A stretch of DNA of 34,724 nucleotides from SAR92 clade bacterium (lineage in GTDB: Bacteria; Pseudomonadota; Gammaproteobacteria; Pseudomonadales; Porticoccaceae), in NCBI GenBank assembly GCA_014381985.1, contig JACNKP010000054.1:1-34724 (forward strand). Reading direction: 5' to 3'. A program made the position numbers and the translations under genes. Shown here piece by piece: positions 25,415-33,742 of the stretch (position 1 is the first letter of the stretch; each line of letters begins with the position of its first letter). The notes under the pieces were generated by a model that had not been told where the DNA came from, searched no databases, and saw nothing but the letters and a program-made list of their open reading frames with translations.

Positions 25415-26800
25415 TTAGTCTACCCAGATACCCTGGTCGCGTAAATCAGTTAAGGTTAACTCAAGCCCATGGCGCAGTATCGAAACCAACTCGTCAACCT
25501 GCTCACGAGAGATAATCAGCGGCGGAGATATAATACAGATATTGATGAAAGGCCTAACTAGCAAGCCTAATGTTTGGCAGTGTTGGTCTACCATTTCACC
25601 AATGGCATAATCTTTTTCAAGCAAATCTTCCTCGTTGTGCCCCTCAATCGTCATTTCCACTGCGGCCATCAACCCCTCGCCTCGCACATTTCCGACCAAG
25701 GGAATGTCCAACAAGGACCTCAACTGTTCTTGAAAATAAGGCCCTATTTCTAAGACTCTGTCGAGCAACTTTTCTTTTTCAATAATATCCCAGCTGGCCA
25801 GCGCCGCAGCACAGGCAACGGGACTACCACCCCAAGTATAGCCATTAGAGTAAAGGCAATCCTCAGTATTTTCACCACTGAAGCTAGCCAGGAAGGACTC
25901 TGACACTGCATAGCCTCCCATGGGGATATAGCCAGAGGTGACGCCTTTGGCAAAGATAATAATGTCCGGCACGATACCAAACACTTTTTCTGAAGAAAAC
26001 CAGTGCCCAAGACGGCCGAAAGCGGTCACTACCTCATCAGCGATATAGGTAATCTCATGTTTTTTGACCATCTGCCAACAGCGATAGTTGTAGTCAGTTG
26101 GGGGTACGATAACACCGCCGCTGGCCAAAATCGGTTCGGCGATAAAGCACATAATGTTCTCTGGCCCCAACTCGAGAATCTTTTGCTCTAATTCATCCAC
26201 TAAAAAATCGCAAAACTCCGCCTCGGTGGAAAATTCAGGATGGTAAAAATGGCAGGGTGCGGAGAGAAAATGAATGCCATCACGCATAATATCCATAGCG
26301 GTTTTATCCCGCTCTTTACCCGTTATAGATGCAGATAAGTATGTGCTGCCATGGTAGGCTTTTTCACGAGTTAGTATATGTTTGCGATGGGGCTGACCCT
26401 TTATATTACTGGCCAATTGGCATAGTCTCAGGGCTGAATCGACTGCCGTGGAGCCACCTGTAGTGAAATAAATGCGATTTAGATCCCCTGGAGTCTTTGC
26501 GGCTATGCGCTCGGCTAATTCGACCTCACGGTTGTTAATCACCGTAAAAGAGGTGGCATAGCTCAAGGTCATAATTTGCTGGGACACTGCATCGGCAATT
26601 TCACGGCGACCATAACCTGTCTGCATACACCACATGCCGGCTGGCCCATCTAACAGCCTATTGCCCTCCGCATCATAGATGTAGACGCCCTCGCCTTTGA
26701 CAATCACCGAACTAGAATCATCATCTCCCAGAGTAGAAAGATCACCCCAGGGATGCAACAGGTGTTGGTTGTACTTGTCTCTATAACCTTCACTTTTCAC
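25415..26800 (-). CDS. Class III aminotransferase, SpuC-like (polyamine-pyruvate type)
   Basis: The 461-residue PLP enzyme opens with LHPWGDLSTLG and GEGVYIYDAEGNRLLDG-AGMWC, as in SpuC and other polyamine-pyruvate or omega-amino acid-pyruvate transaminases. It also has FTTGGSTAVDSALRL, the PLP region CFIAEPILASGG and YIADEVVTAFGRLG, and the Schiff-base lysine in IIFAKGVTSGY. The start is GTG 26800 with AAGG eight bases upstream; no ATG fits. It lies 18 bases behind the amidotransferase gene. It probably transaminates putrescine, cadaverine or a derived aminoaldehyde or amino acid. It is only distantly related to the aminotransferase at 20414. Confidence 0.88.
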   Translation of the reverse strand: MKSEGYRDKYNQHLLHPWGDLSTLGDDDSSSVIVKGEGVYIYDAEGNRLLDGPAGMWCMQTGYGRREIADAVSQQIMTLSYATSFTVINNREVELAERIAAKTPGDLNRIYFTTGGSTAVDSALRLCQLASNIKGQPHRKHILTREKAYHGSTYLSASITGKERDKTAMDIMRDGIHFLSAPCHFYHPEFSTEAEFCDFLVDELEQKILELGPENIMCFIAEPILASGGVIVPPTDYNYRCWQMVKKHEITYIADEVVTAFGRLGHWFSSEKVFGIVPDIIIFAKGVTSGYIPMGGYAVSESFLASFSGENTEDCLYSNGYTWGGSPVACAAALASWDIIEKEKLLDRVLEIGPYFQEQLRSLLDIPLVGNVRGEGLMAAVEMTIEGHNEEDLLEKDYAIGEMVDQHCQTLGLLVRPFINICIISPPLIISREQVDELVSILRHGLELTLTDLRDQGIWVD

Positions 26801-26818
26801 AGTATTTGCCTTGTTGTT

Positions 26819-27532
26819 TTACAGGGATAACCTCGATGTCCAACGTTGATAGAGTCGCTCCGCAACCTGATTTAAGGCTGCGACATTGGGCACCAGAGAC
26901 TCTTTGATTTGCTCATGATTCTGTGTGCTGGGCGTTGTATCTCTCAAATGATCTTGCCACTTTGTAATCCAATCCAATACAAGAGGCTCAGTCATCTCAA
27001 CATGTCCTTGCATAGCCAGCACATTATCACCATAACTATAGGCTTGGTTGTGGCAGTGCTTAGATGAAAATAAAAGCTGTGCCTCCGCCGGTAACGCAAA
27101 GGTCTCTAAATGCCAATGAAACATGATAAAAGGATCTTCAATATTACCCAACCAATCGTCTGCTGAAGCGCTATTTTGCCTATGGCAGTAGTGCCAACCC
27201 ACCTCTTCTACTAAGTTGGCAGTTACCTCATAACCCAAGGCCTTCGTGATTAGCTGTCCACCCAAGCAGTGGCCAAGTAACGGCACATTGCTATAAAGGG
27301 CCTGCTGAATTAGCTGAATTTCTTGATTAATCCAAGGAATATCATCATTGACGCTCATGACGCCCCCCATAAACACCAACCCCGCCATCGATTCGTCTAA
27401 TGCGGGTATGGGGTCACCCTGATAACCGCGAACAATTCGGTAGGGGATATTTTTTTTCTGGAGGTGATCGGCAATATACCCAGGATGCTCGTCATTCATA
27501 TGTAAGAATATCAGCACCTGTTTAGTCATCAT
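26819..27532 (-). CDS. Class I glutamine amidotransferase-type hydrolase
   Basis: The 237-residue protein has the class I GATase triad: nucleophile C89 in LLGHCLGGQL, H177 and E179 in QGHVEMT. Such stand-alone GATases (GuaA-like) hydrolyse gamma-glutamyl amides. Here, between a PuuB-like oxidase (5-base gap) and a transaminase, it is a good candidate for the hydrolase that removes the gamma-glutamyl group, the role of PuuD in E. coli. PuuD belongs to another branch of the superfamily, so this would be a functional analogue. The role is inferred from context. Confidence 0.82.
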   Translation of the reverse strand: MMTKQVLIFLHMNDEHPGYIADHLQKKNIPYRIVRGYQGDPIPALDESMAGLVFMGGVMSVNDDIPWINQEIQLIQQALYSNVPLLGHCLGGQLITKALGYEVTANLVEEVGWHYCHRQNSASADDWLGNIEDPFIMFHWHLETFALPAEAQLLFSSKHCHNQAYSYGDNVLAMQGHVEMTEPLVLDWITKWQDHLRDTTPSTQNHEQIKESLVPNVAALNQVAERLYQRWTSRLSL

Positions 27533-27537
27533 GGGGA

Positions 27538-28821
27538 TTATAACGCATCTCGTATTTTATAAAACATCATACCCGCAGCCATAGCGGGTCTGCGTAGTAA
27601 TTTACCGCCCGGCCAAGGTAGGTGGAACATTTTGTTCATAATATCAAAACGGTGAGTATTGCCATCAACCGCCTCAGCAAGTAGGCGCCCGGTCATGTGC
27701 GTAGGAGCAACGCCATGCCCCGAATATCCACTAGCGTAGAGAATATTACTATTTTTAATGCGCCCAATTTGCGGCATACGACGCACGCTGATGCCCATTC
27801 TTCCGGACCAGCTATAGTCAATTTTAACATTCTTCAGCGATGGAAATACCTTGGCCATCTTGTTCCGCATAACAGCCTCGGCATTAGCAGGTTCCAGTCC
27901 TGTATAGTTGGATAAACCACCAAATAAAAGCCTTTTGTCTGCTGACAACCGGTAATAGTCTAATGCTGTCCTGGAGTCACACACAGCAACATCTCGAACC
28001 ATCGTTTGCTGTAACTGCTCATCTGAAAGCGGTTCGGTACCAATAATACAGCTAGTCGCTGGCAGCACTCGGGCATCTAAGTATGGTACTAATTTACCCA
28101 TGTAGGCATTTCCGCACAAAATAACATGGCCTGCTTTTACGCTACCTTTTTGGGTGGTCACAACAGGGTTATCACCATAGGTAATGTTGGTCACTTGAGA
28201 ATTCTCAAAGATATTAGCGCCGAGCGACTGAGCAACCTTAGCCTCACCAATACATAAATTAAGGGGTTGAATATGCCCCCAATCTTCGCGGTAGTACCCG
28301 CCCAAATAGAGTTCAGAATTAACGTATTCTTTAATTTGATCTTGGTCTAACAGGCGCATGGCCGGATCGTCTTCAGCCCATTGTTGGTATGATTTTAGAT
28401 GACGTTTTTTTAAACCGACCTCGCAGTAACCCCATTTAAGATCGCAGTCGATGTTGTATTTTTCAATTCGTTGTTTAATGATATCAACGCACTCGACACC
28501 CATACCCTCTACGATATCAACACCCTCACTACCGATGGTCGAGCGAAAGGCCCCAGGGTTCTGCCCATACCCACCTATAATCTGCCCTCCATTGCGACCG
28601 CTGGCTCCCCAACCGATGCGATTTGACTCGAGGAGAACAACTTTATAACCACGCTCACTAAGCTCCACCGCTGTAGCAACACCGCTAAAGCCACCGCCGA
28701 CAATGGCAACATCCGCTTCTATTGCCCCCTCAAGCTCGGGGTAATCAGTTTGCCAGTTGGCAGTCGCCGCATAATAGGAGGGTGCGTGTTGTTTTGTGTC
28801 GGTATTGAATTTTAAAAACAT
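27538..28821 (-). CDS. PuuB-like FAD amine oxidase, copy 2
   Basis: The 427-residue flavoprotein is of the same subfamily and same length as the oxidase at 21900-23183. It shares SYYAATANWQTDYP, the FAD motif VAIVGGGFSGVATAV, IGWGASGRNGGQIIGG, HIQPLNLCIGEA, YYRLSADKRLLFGG and YASGYSGHGVAPTHMTG. It would oxidise a glutamylated or N-alkylated amine. It lies 23 bases behind the Rieske oxygenase and 5 bases before the amidotransferase. The two copies sit in separate operons that share the same candidate operator, which suggests different substrates or successive steps. Confidence 0.9.
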   Translation of the reverse strand: MFLKFNTDTKQHAPSYYAATANWQTDYPELEGAIEADVAIVGGGFSGVATAVELSERGYKVVLLESNRIGWGASGRNGGQIIGGYGQNPGAFRSTIGSEGVDIVEGMGVECVDIIKQRIEKYNIDCDLKWGYCEVGLKKRHLKSYQQWAEDDPAMRLLDQDQIKEYVNSELYLGGYYREDWGHIQPLNLCIGEAKVAQSLGANIFENSQVTNITYGDNPVVTTQKGSVKAGHVILCGNAYMGKLVPYLDARVLPATSCIIGTEPLSDEQLQQTMVRDVAVCDSRTALDYYRLSADKRLLFGGLSNYTGLEPANAEAVMRNKMAKVFPSLKNVKIDYSWSGRMGISVRRMPQIGRIKNSNILYASGYSGHGVAPTHMTGRLLAEAVDGNTHRFDIMNKMFHLPWPGGKLLRRPAMAAGMMFYKIRDAL

Positions 28822-28844
28822 AAATAGAGGCTCGTGTCTAAGGC

Positions 28845-30104
28845 TTACGCCTTCAATCCAGCAATGGCGGTGAGATACCAGCTGATAAACTCCATGAGGG
28901 TGGACTCATATTCAGGGTGGTAGGGTCCCGGCTCAAAGAACTGAGAATTCACTCCCTCGCTATTACGCGTAATAATGTATTCATCCTCTAGGCTGGTGTG
29001 ATGCCAAAGCCATGCGACTTTTTCTTTGTCGTAATCAACGCCTTCCTGTGCATCACCATTAACATACCAAACCAACTCCATATCTGTTTCGGTAATACTT
29101 CTTGGAATAAACCGGTACAGCACGCAATGATCAGGGTAATTGAGCATAAAGGTGAGCGGACCCATCTGGAAATCACCAGCCCCACCATCAAAGCCTTTCA
29201 TATGCCCCATTAATGGCGCAACTGGCTGACCATCTTTGCTCCCCGTTTTATAGCCTTCATAAAGGGCATAACGGCTGTGATACGAACAGGCGCCAAAGGC
29301 AGCGGCGTCGTTATAGTAACCATAGTATTCTGCGGCTATACCAGGCACGCCAGTCATCTCTGCAGCTCTAGCCCACATAGCCTCGTTAATCGGCTTTACC
29401 TTCTCAAAGGGAGCCTCAAGAGTATGTAGCTTGGCGTATTGACGGTGAGAACTAGCACAGTGATAGCACTCAAGGTAGTTTTCTAAAACGAGCTTCCAAT
29501 TGGCATGGATACGATAGGTCTTGCGCTCTGCGACCTTGGCATTTTCAAGATCATATGCACCCAACTGGGTCGTAATCTTTTCCAGTGGCGCCACAAAATC
29601 AGGAGCATCGGGGTCGCAGTTAATAAATATCATCCCCTGAAAAACCACAAAGCGTACTGGCTTTAAAGAATAGTCATCGCAATTAAAACCCTCTCGATGA
29701 TCCATATCTCGGGCCGACTTTAGCTTGCCATCATTGCCGTAGGCCCAACCATGATAAGGGCAAATAAAGGCTTTGCGGTTACCACTTGGTTCTTCACACA
29801 CTCGGGCTCCACGGTGCCTGCAAATATTGTGCATGACACAAATATCACCCTTATTATCACGACTAATGATGATCGAATCTTCACCAATATCGAATAAGAA
29901 ATAGTCGCCAGTTTTGGCAACCTGACTAATATGACCCGCATAAAGCCAGCTTTTGAAGACAATGTTTTCTAGTTCGGCTTGATAGGTAACATGTGAACGA
30001 TAGAAATAAGGATCTATAGCAAACCCTGGCTTGCCCAGTTGAGCGCTCGCCTTGTCGGTCATTTTTTCTCTAGTATCAGAAACATCAGTAGCGATAAATT
30101 TCAT
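28845..30104 (-). CDS. Rieske oxygenase alpha subunit (GbcA/CntA-like)
   Basis: The 419-residue ring-hydroxylating-type oxygenase has the Rieske 2Fe-2S ligands C95-R-H97 and C115-x2-H118 (ICPYHGWAYG). The catalytic iron motif is E212-x2-H215-x4-H220 in LECYHCASSH. The bridging position holds Glu (E212) instead of the Asp of aromatic dioxygenases, as in carnitine oxygenase CntA. Together with overall similarity to glycine betaine monooxygenase GbcA, this favours a quaternary or N-methylated amine as substrate. No reductase (GbcB/CntB) lies in the window. ATG 30104 is used; ATG 30062 is a possible shorter start. It heads the minus-strand operon that ends with the agmatinase, behind the candidate operator at 30181. 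Confidence 0.88.
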   Translation of the reverse strand: MKFIATDVSDTREKMTDKASAQLGKPGFAIDPYFYRSHVTYQAELENIVFKSWLYAGHISQVAKTGDYFLFDIGEDSIIISRDNKGDICVMHNICRHRGARVCEEPSGNRKAFICPYHGWAYGNDGKLKSARDMDHREGFNCDDYSLKPVRFVVFQGMIFINCDPDAPDFVAPLEKITTQLGAYDLENAKVAERKTYRIHANWKLVLENYLECYHCASSHRQYAKLHTLEAPFEKVKPINEAMWARAAEMTGVPGIAAEYYGYYNDAAAFGACSYHSRYALYEGYKTGSKDGQPVAPLMGHMKGFDGGAGDFQMGPLTFMLNYPDHCVLYRFIPRSITETDMELVWYVNGDAQEGVDYDKEKVAWLWHHTSLEDEYIITRNSEGVNSQFFEPGPYHPEYESTLMEFISWYLTAIAGLKA

Positions 30105-30155
30105 ATCAATACAGCCTAAAATATTACTCTAACAGGGATTTTACAGTGCTTATGC

Positions 30156-30210
30156 AACTATACAACAACTAACTAAATGAGCATATAGTTAATTAAATGA
30201 TTGTTTAATT
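30156..30210. promoter_or_regulatory. Candidate operator upstream of the Rieske operon
   Basis: GCATATAGTTAATTAAA (30181-30197) matches 23245-23261 at 15 of 17 positions. It overlaps a further palindrome, AATTAAA-TGATTG-TTTAATT (30191-30210), and is flanked by ACTATACA (30157-30164), also present near the first site. On the minus strand a TTGTAT, 16-base spacer, TAAAAT promoter can be read about 20 bases downstream. Confidence 0.65.
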
Positions 30211-30246
30211 TATCGTTTAGCATCCTGGGCCATCCCACCAACGAGA

Positions 30247-31626
30247 TCACATGGAGCGCAGATACCAGTCATAGTCTATGTTCGACACCTGCCCGGCGAA
30301 CTGCTCGCACTCTCCGCGACGAATCGTACCAAACAGGCGACAACAATCTTCACCCAAATATTGAGGTAGCACGGCGCTGCTATCAAACTCATCCAGCGCC
30401 AACGACCAGACTTTTGGTAGAGTAATCTCCGCTTCTAGATCAAGCCCTTCCGGCACCATCTCGCCAGGATCGCAACCCTGACTAATACCATGATGTACCC
30501 CAGCAACGAGAGCCGCCATGACAAGGTAGGGGTTGGCGTCAGCTCCTGCAAGTCTATGCTCAACCCGACGATCTTGATCGCCGGATACCGGAATCCGCAG
30601 CGCCACATCGCGGTGGTTATAGCCCCAACTGGGCGTTAACGGGACATAATCACCCGAAACAAGACGTCGATAGGAATTAGCATTAGGCGCGAATATAGCC
30701 ATAGCATCAGCCATGGTTTCGGCCAAACCACCAATGGCATGGCGCAGTGTGTCGGAAATCGCCGGCACCTCAGATGAGTCTGAGTCAGCAAAAACATTTG
30801 CACCATCGCTATCATATAAGCTGAAATGGACGTGTAATCCGCTACCTGGGATATCCGTAAAAGGCTTGGCCATAAAGGTTGCCGCCATACCGTGCTGTCG
30901 AGCCACCCCTTTGACAATACGCTTGAGGAGCACTGCGTGATCACAGGCAGAGACTGGATCAGCTACATGACCTAAATTAATTTCAAATTGACCCGGCGAA
31001 AACTCTGAATGCACCGTGGTCATGGGCACATTCTGAATCTCACAGGCTCTACGCACTTCTTCAAGAAAATCATCGTTGTCCCAAAGATCCTCAGGCATTG
31101 CATACTGCGTACCCGACTGATCAACATTAGTGCCTGGGACCTTAGCCAAAAGCGGCTCTGGCACGGCAGAGTCGCCACTCTTAATTAAATAAAATTCTAA
31201 CTCTGTAGCAACAACCGGTTTTAACCCCATCGCCTGTAAAGGCTCAAGTGCTTTAATCAGCATGTTTCGACAATCAAACAATGCCGGAGTGCCATCCAGT
31301 TCAGTGAAGGTAGCCAATACCTGAGCCGTATCAGATTTTAACCAGGTAATGGGCGCCAAGGTATGAGCGATGGGATGAATTAATTTATCTGGATCACCCT
31401 CTACATTGGCAAAGTCGACCTCGCTGCAAAACTCACCGCGCACATTCAGCAAGATAGTCGACGCCGGACCCTTAACGCCTTCGCGAAAAAAGGTTACAAA
31501 CTCGCTAGCCGGAATACGCTTGCAACGAATAATGCCGTTCAAGTCCGGCATCAAAATCTCCAGCATTGTGATCTCTGGGTGTTGCTTGGTGAATTGTTCT
31601 AGCTCTGACTCTACCGCAATATCCAT
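30247..31626 (-). CDS. Gamma-glutamylpolyamine synthetase (PuuA-like, GS family)
   Basis: The 459-residue member of the glutamine synthetase superfamily resembles PuuA more than GlnA. It has ILMPDLNGIIRCKRIP at the N-terminus, metal-binding ELEFYL, EFSPGQFEINL, FMAKPFTDIPGSGLHVHFSL, NSYRRLVSGDYVP and EHRLAGADANPYL. It would join glutamate to an amine (putrescine, ethanolamine or another) using ATP. ATG 31626 has AGGA nine bases before it. It lies 31 bases behind the NDP-forming acyl-CoA synthetase gene. The 142 bases after it hold the candidate operator of the next operon. Confidence 0.92.
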   Translation of the reverse strand: MDIAVESELEQFTKQHPEITMLEILMPDLNGIIRCKRIPASEFVTFFREGVKGPASTILLNVRGEFCSEVDFANVEGDPDKLIHPIAHTLAPITWLKSDTAQVLATFTELDGTPALFDCRNMLIKALEPLQAMGLKPVVATELEFYLIKSGDSAVPEPLLAKVPGTNVDQSGTQYAMPEDLWDNDDFLEEVRRACEIQNVPMTTVHSEFSPGQFEINLGHVADPVSACDHAVLLKRIVKGVARQHGMAATFMAKPFTDIPGSGLHVHFSLYDSDGANVFADSDSSEVPAISDTLRHAIGGLAETMADAMAIFAPNANSYRRLVSGDYVPLTPSWGYNHRDVALRIPVSGDQDRRVEHRLAGADANPYLVMAALVAGVHHGISQGCDPGEMVPEGLDLEAEITLPKVWSLALDEFDSSAVLPQYLGEDCCRLFGTIRRGECEQFAGQVSNIDYDWYLRSM

Positions 31627-31657
31627 TATGATTGTCCTGGCTTATAGCCATTTAGTC

Positions 31658-33742
31658 TTACTCTATTAACACCATCAAGGCATCCAAACCAACGCATCCA
31701 TCAACACTTAATTTTATTGGATTAATATCCACTTCCGATACTGTATCAGCCAAGATCAGAGCGATCTCAGATAATCTAGCAGCTGCCTCGCAGTAACTGC
31801 CAACATCTACTTTTGGTGCACCACGGACGCCCGCTAAAATCTCTGCCATCGACAGTCTTTGTAGCGCCCTTTTTACCGTAGCTGAATCAAATGGCGGCAT
31901 CAGCACCGCAATATCACCGAGCACCTCAGCGTAAATACCGCCAAAACCAACCACCACCGTGGGCCCAAACTGACTGTCTCGACTGACACCTAAAATCATT
32001 TCAACACCGTTTGACTGCACCATGGGAGCAATCATTGCCTGAGGGCCAAGTCTCTTTGCCATATCACTATAAGCAGCAAGTAGCTGCGCTTCGTCTAAGA
32101 TGTTTAAATTCACCCCACCGACATCAGACTTGTGCTCTATCCCAGGCTGAGCAGTTTTGAGTACCAACGGAAATCCTGTTGCCGCAGCCGCAGACTTTAA
32201 TTCATTCTGACTACCCACCAGCACACTCTGCAACATGGGCAGCCCTAAGTCTGCAAGACATTGACTGGCTAAGGTTTCTGACACCTTAGTTTCACCACCT
32301 AAACGCTCGCGCCAATAATCGCACTTATCCTGATCAACGCCTATAACTTGCATCGGCTCTCGTTGCTGAGAGTCTCGATAATTCATTAGACAACGAGCAC
32401 CAACCAAAAATTGACTGACGCCGTCAATCACGGGAAATCCCTGATGGGTAGACGTGATAGCCAATTCATCGGCACCACTACCTTGCCTGTTGGCCACGAG
32501 AAAAACCGGCTTTTCTGTGGCTCTCTGAGCTTGATGTAAGTAGGCCATATAAGATGAATAGACTTCACTACTAGGTCCTCGATCATGAACTACCGCGCCT
32601 AAGGCCGCGTTCTGATCATTTAGAATGGCGGTAAAACAAGCTGCCATCTTTTCGGGAGCATGAGGACCGCCAGCACCCCAAGCGTCCAGAGGATTAACCG
32701 CGGGTAACCCCGGATCTAACAATCCCTCAAGGCTGGTAACCGTTGGATCACTAAGCTGGGCCAGCGGTACGTCAGCACTATCAGCTAAGTCAATCAACAA
32801 TTGTCGCTCACCACCAGAATCGTGAAGACAAACAAGACCTCCCTCACTGACCACCTTGGGTTGAGCAAACATTATTAATGTCGTCGCCAATTGATCCATG
32901 TCTGCGACGCGCTGCACGCCATACTGATCGAACAGTGCGCTATAGCATTGATCACTACCTGCCAAGGCACCAGAATGAGAGATGGCCAGTTCAGCGGCCA
33001 AATCAGTGCGCCCCACCTTGAGTACAACGATGGGAATGTTGAGTTGATTGGCTTTCTTGAATGCTTGTATAAGCTTCTCCGGGTAGCGACTAGTTTCTAA
33101 AAACAAGCCTACAACTCGGGTTTCTGGAAGATCTAAGGCGTAGTCTAAATAATCCTCCATCGCTACGGTCAACTCATAACCACTAGACACCGCAAAATTG
33201 AATTGGATGCGTTGCTCACAATCGACAATGCCCGACATACCAGCGCCAGACTGACTTATTAAGGCAACATTACCGGGATAGGGGTGATCTCGAGTATCAA
33301 AACCACCCGCGAGCACACGATCGCGAACGTTATAAAAACCCATTCCGTTGGCACCTGCAATGAACAGGCCCGCTGACTGCGCTTTGATGGCAATGCGTTG
33401 CTTTAAATTTGGGGTACTATCATCAGAGAGGATTAACGCAGAAAAAATAGTACAAGCAGGAATCCCTAAGGCAATGACATCGTCCAGCGCGGCCTCAATA
33501 CGTTGGTCACTAATGGCAAAGATAACCTGATCGGGGCGCTCTGGAAGATCAGCTAAATTAGGATAACAAGGTATATCTTCAACCGTGGCATAACTCGGAT
33601 TAACCGCGTAAATTTCACCTTGGAAACCACCCCTGCGCAAATTAACAATGACCTCATTGCCGACGGTGCCACTCTTTTGAGACGCACCCAGCACCGCAAT
33701 CGACGTAGGGTTTAAAAGCGGTTGTAGCCGATGAGTCGTCAT
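31658..33742 (-). CDS. NDP-forming acyl-CoA synthetase (acetate-CoA ligase, ADP-forming type)
   Basis: The 694-residue single-chain enzyme has a CoA-binding domain (about 8-105, SIAVLGASQKSGTVGNEV), flavodoxin-like succinyl-CoA ligase domains (about 145-440) with the phospho-histidine in AISHSGALAGSD, and a C-terminal ATP-grasp region (about 480-690, FPLVLKTAQPG, HKSDVGGV, VVVGFGGIYAEV, DINPI). It would convert an acyl-CoA plus ADP and phosphate to acid and ATP, or the reverse. The ATG follows the stop of the GcvT-like gene directly (TAAATG). It suggests the pathway yields, or must activate, a carboxylic acid. Confidence 0.9.
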   Translation of the reverse strand: MTTHRLQPLLNPTSIAVLGASQKSGTVGNEVIVNLRRGGFQGEIYAVNPSYATVEDIPCYPNLADLPERPDQVIFAISDQRIEAALDDVIALGIPACTIFSALILSDDSTPNLKQRIAIKAQSAGLFIAGANGMGFYNVRDRVLAGGFDTRDHPYPGNVALISQSGAGMSGIVDCEQRIQFNFAVSSGYELTVAMEDYLDYALDLPETRVVGLFLETSRYPEKLIQAFKKANQLNIPIVVLKVGRTDLAAELAISHSGALAGSDQCYSALFDQYGVQRVADMDQLATTLIMFAQPKVVSEGGLVCLHDSGGERQLLIDLADSADVPLAQLSDPTVTSLEGLLDPGLPAVNPLDAWGAGGPHAPEKMAACFTAILNDQNAALGAVVHDRGPSSEVYSSYMAYLHQAQRATEKPVFLVANRQGSGADELAITSTHQGFPVIDGVSQFLVGARCLMNYRDSQQREPMQVIGVDQDKCDYWRERLGGETKVSETLASQCLADLGLPMLQSVLVGSQNELKSAAAATGFPLVLKTAQPGIEHKSDVGGVNLNILDEAQLLAAYSDMAKRLGPQAMIAPMVQSNGVEMILGVSRDSQFGPTVVVGFGGIYAEVLGDIAVLMPPFDSATVKRALQRLSMAEILAGVRGAPKVDVGSYCEAAARLSEIALILADTVSEVDINPIKLSVDGCVGLDALMVLIE

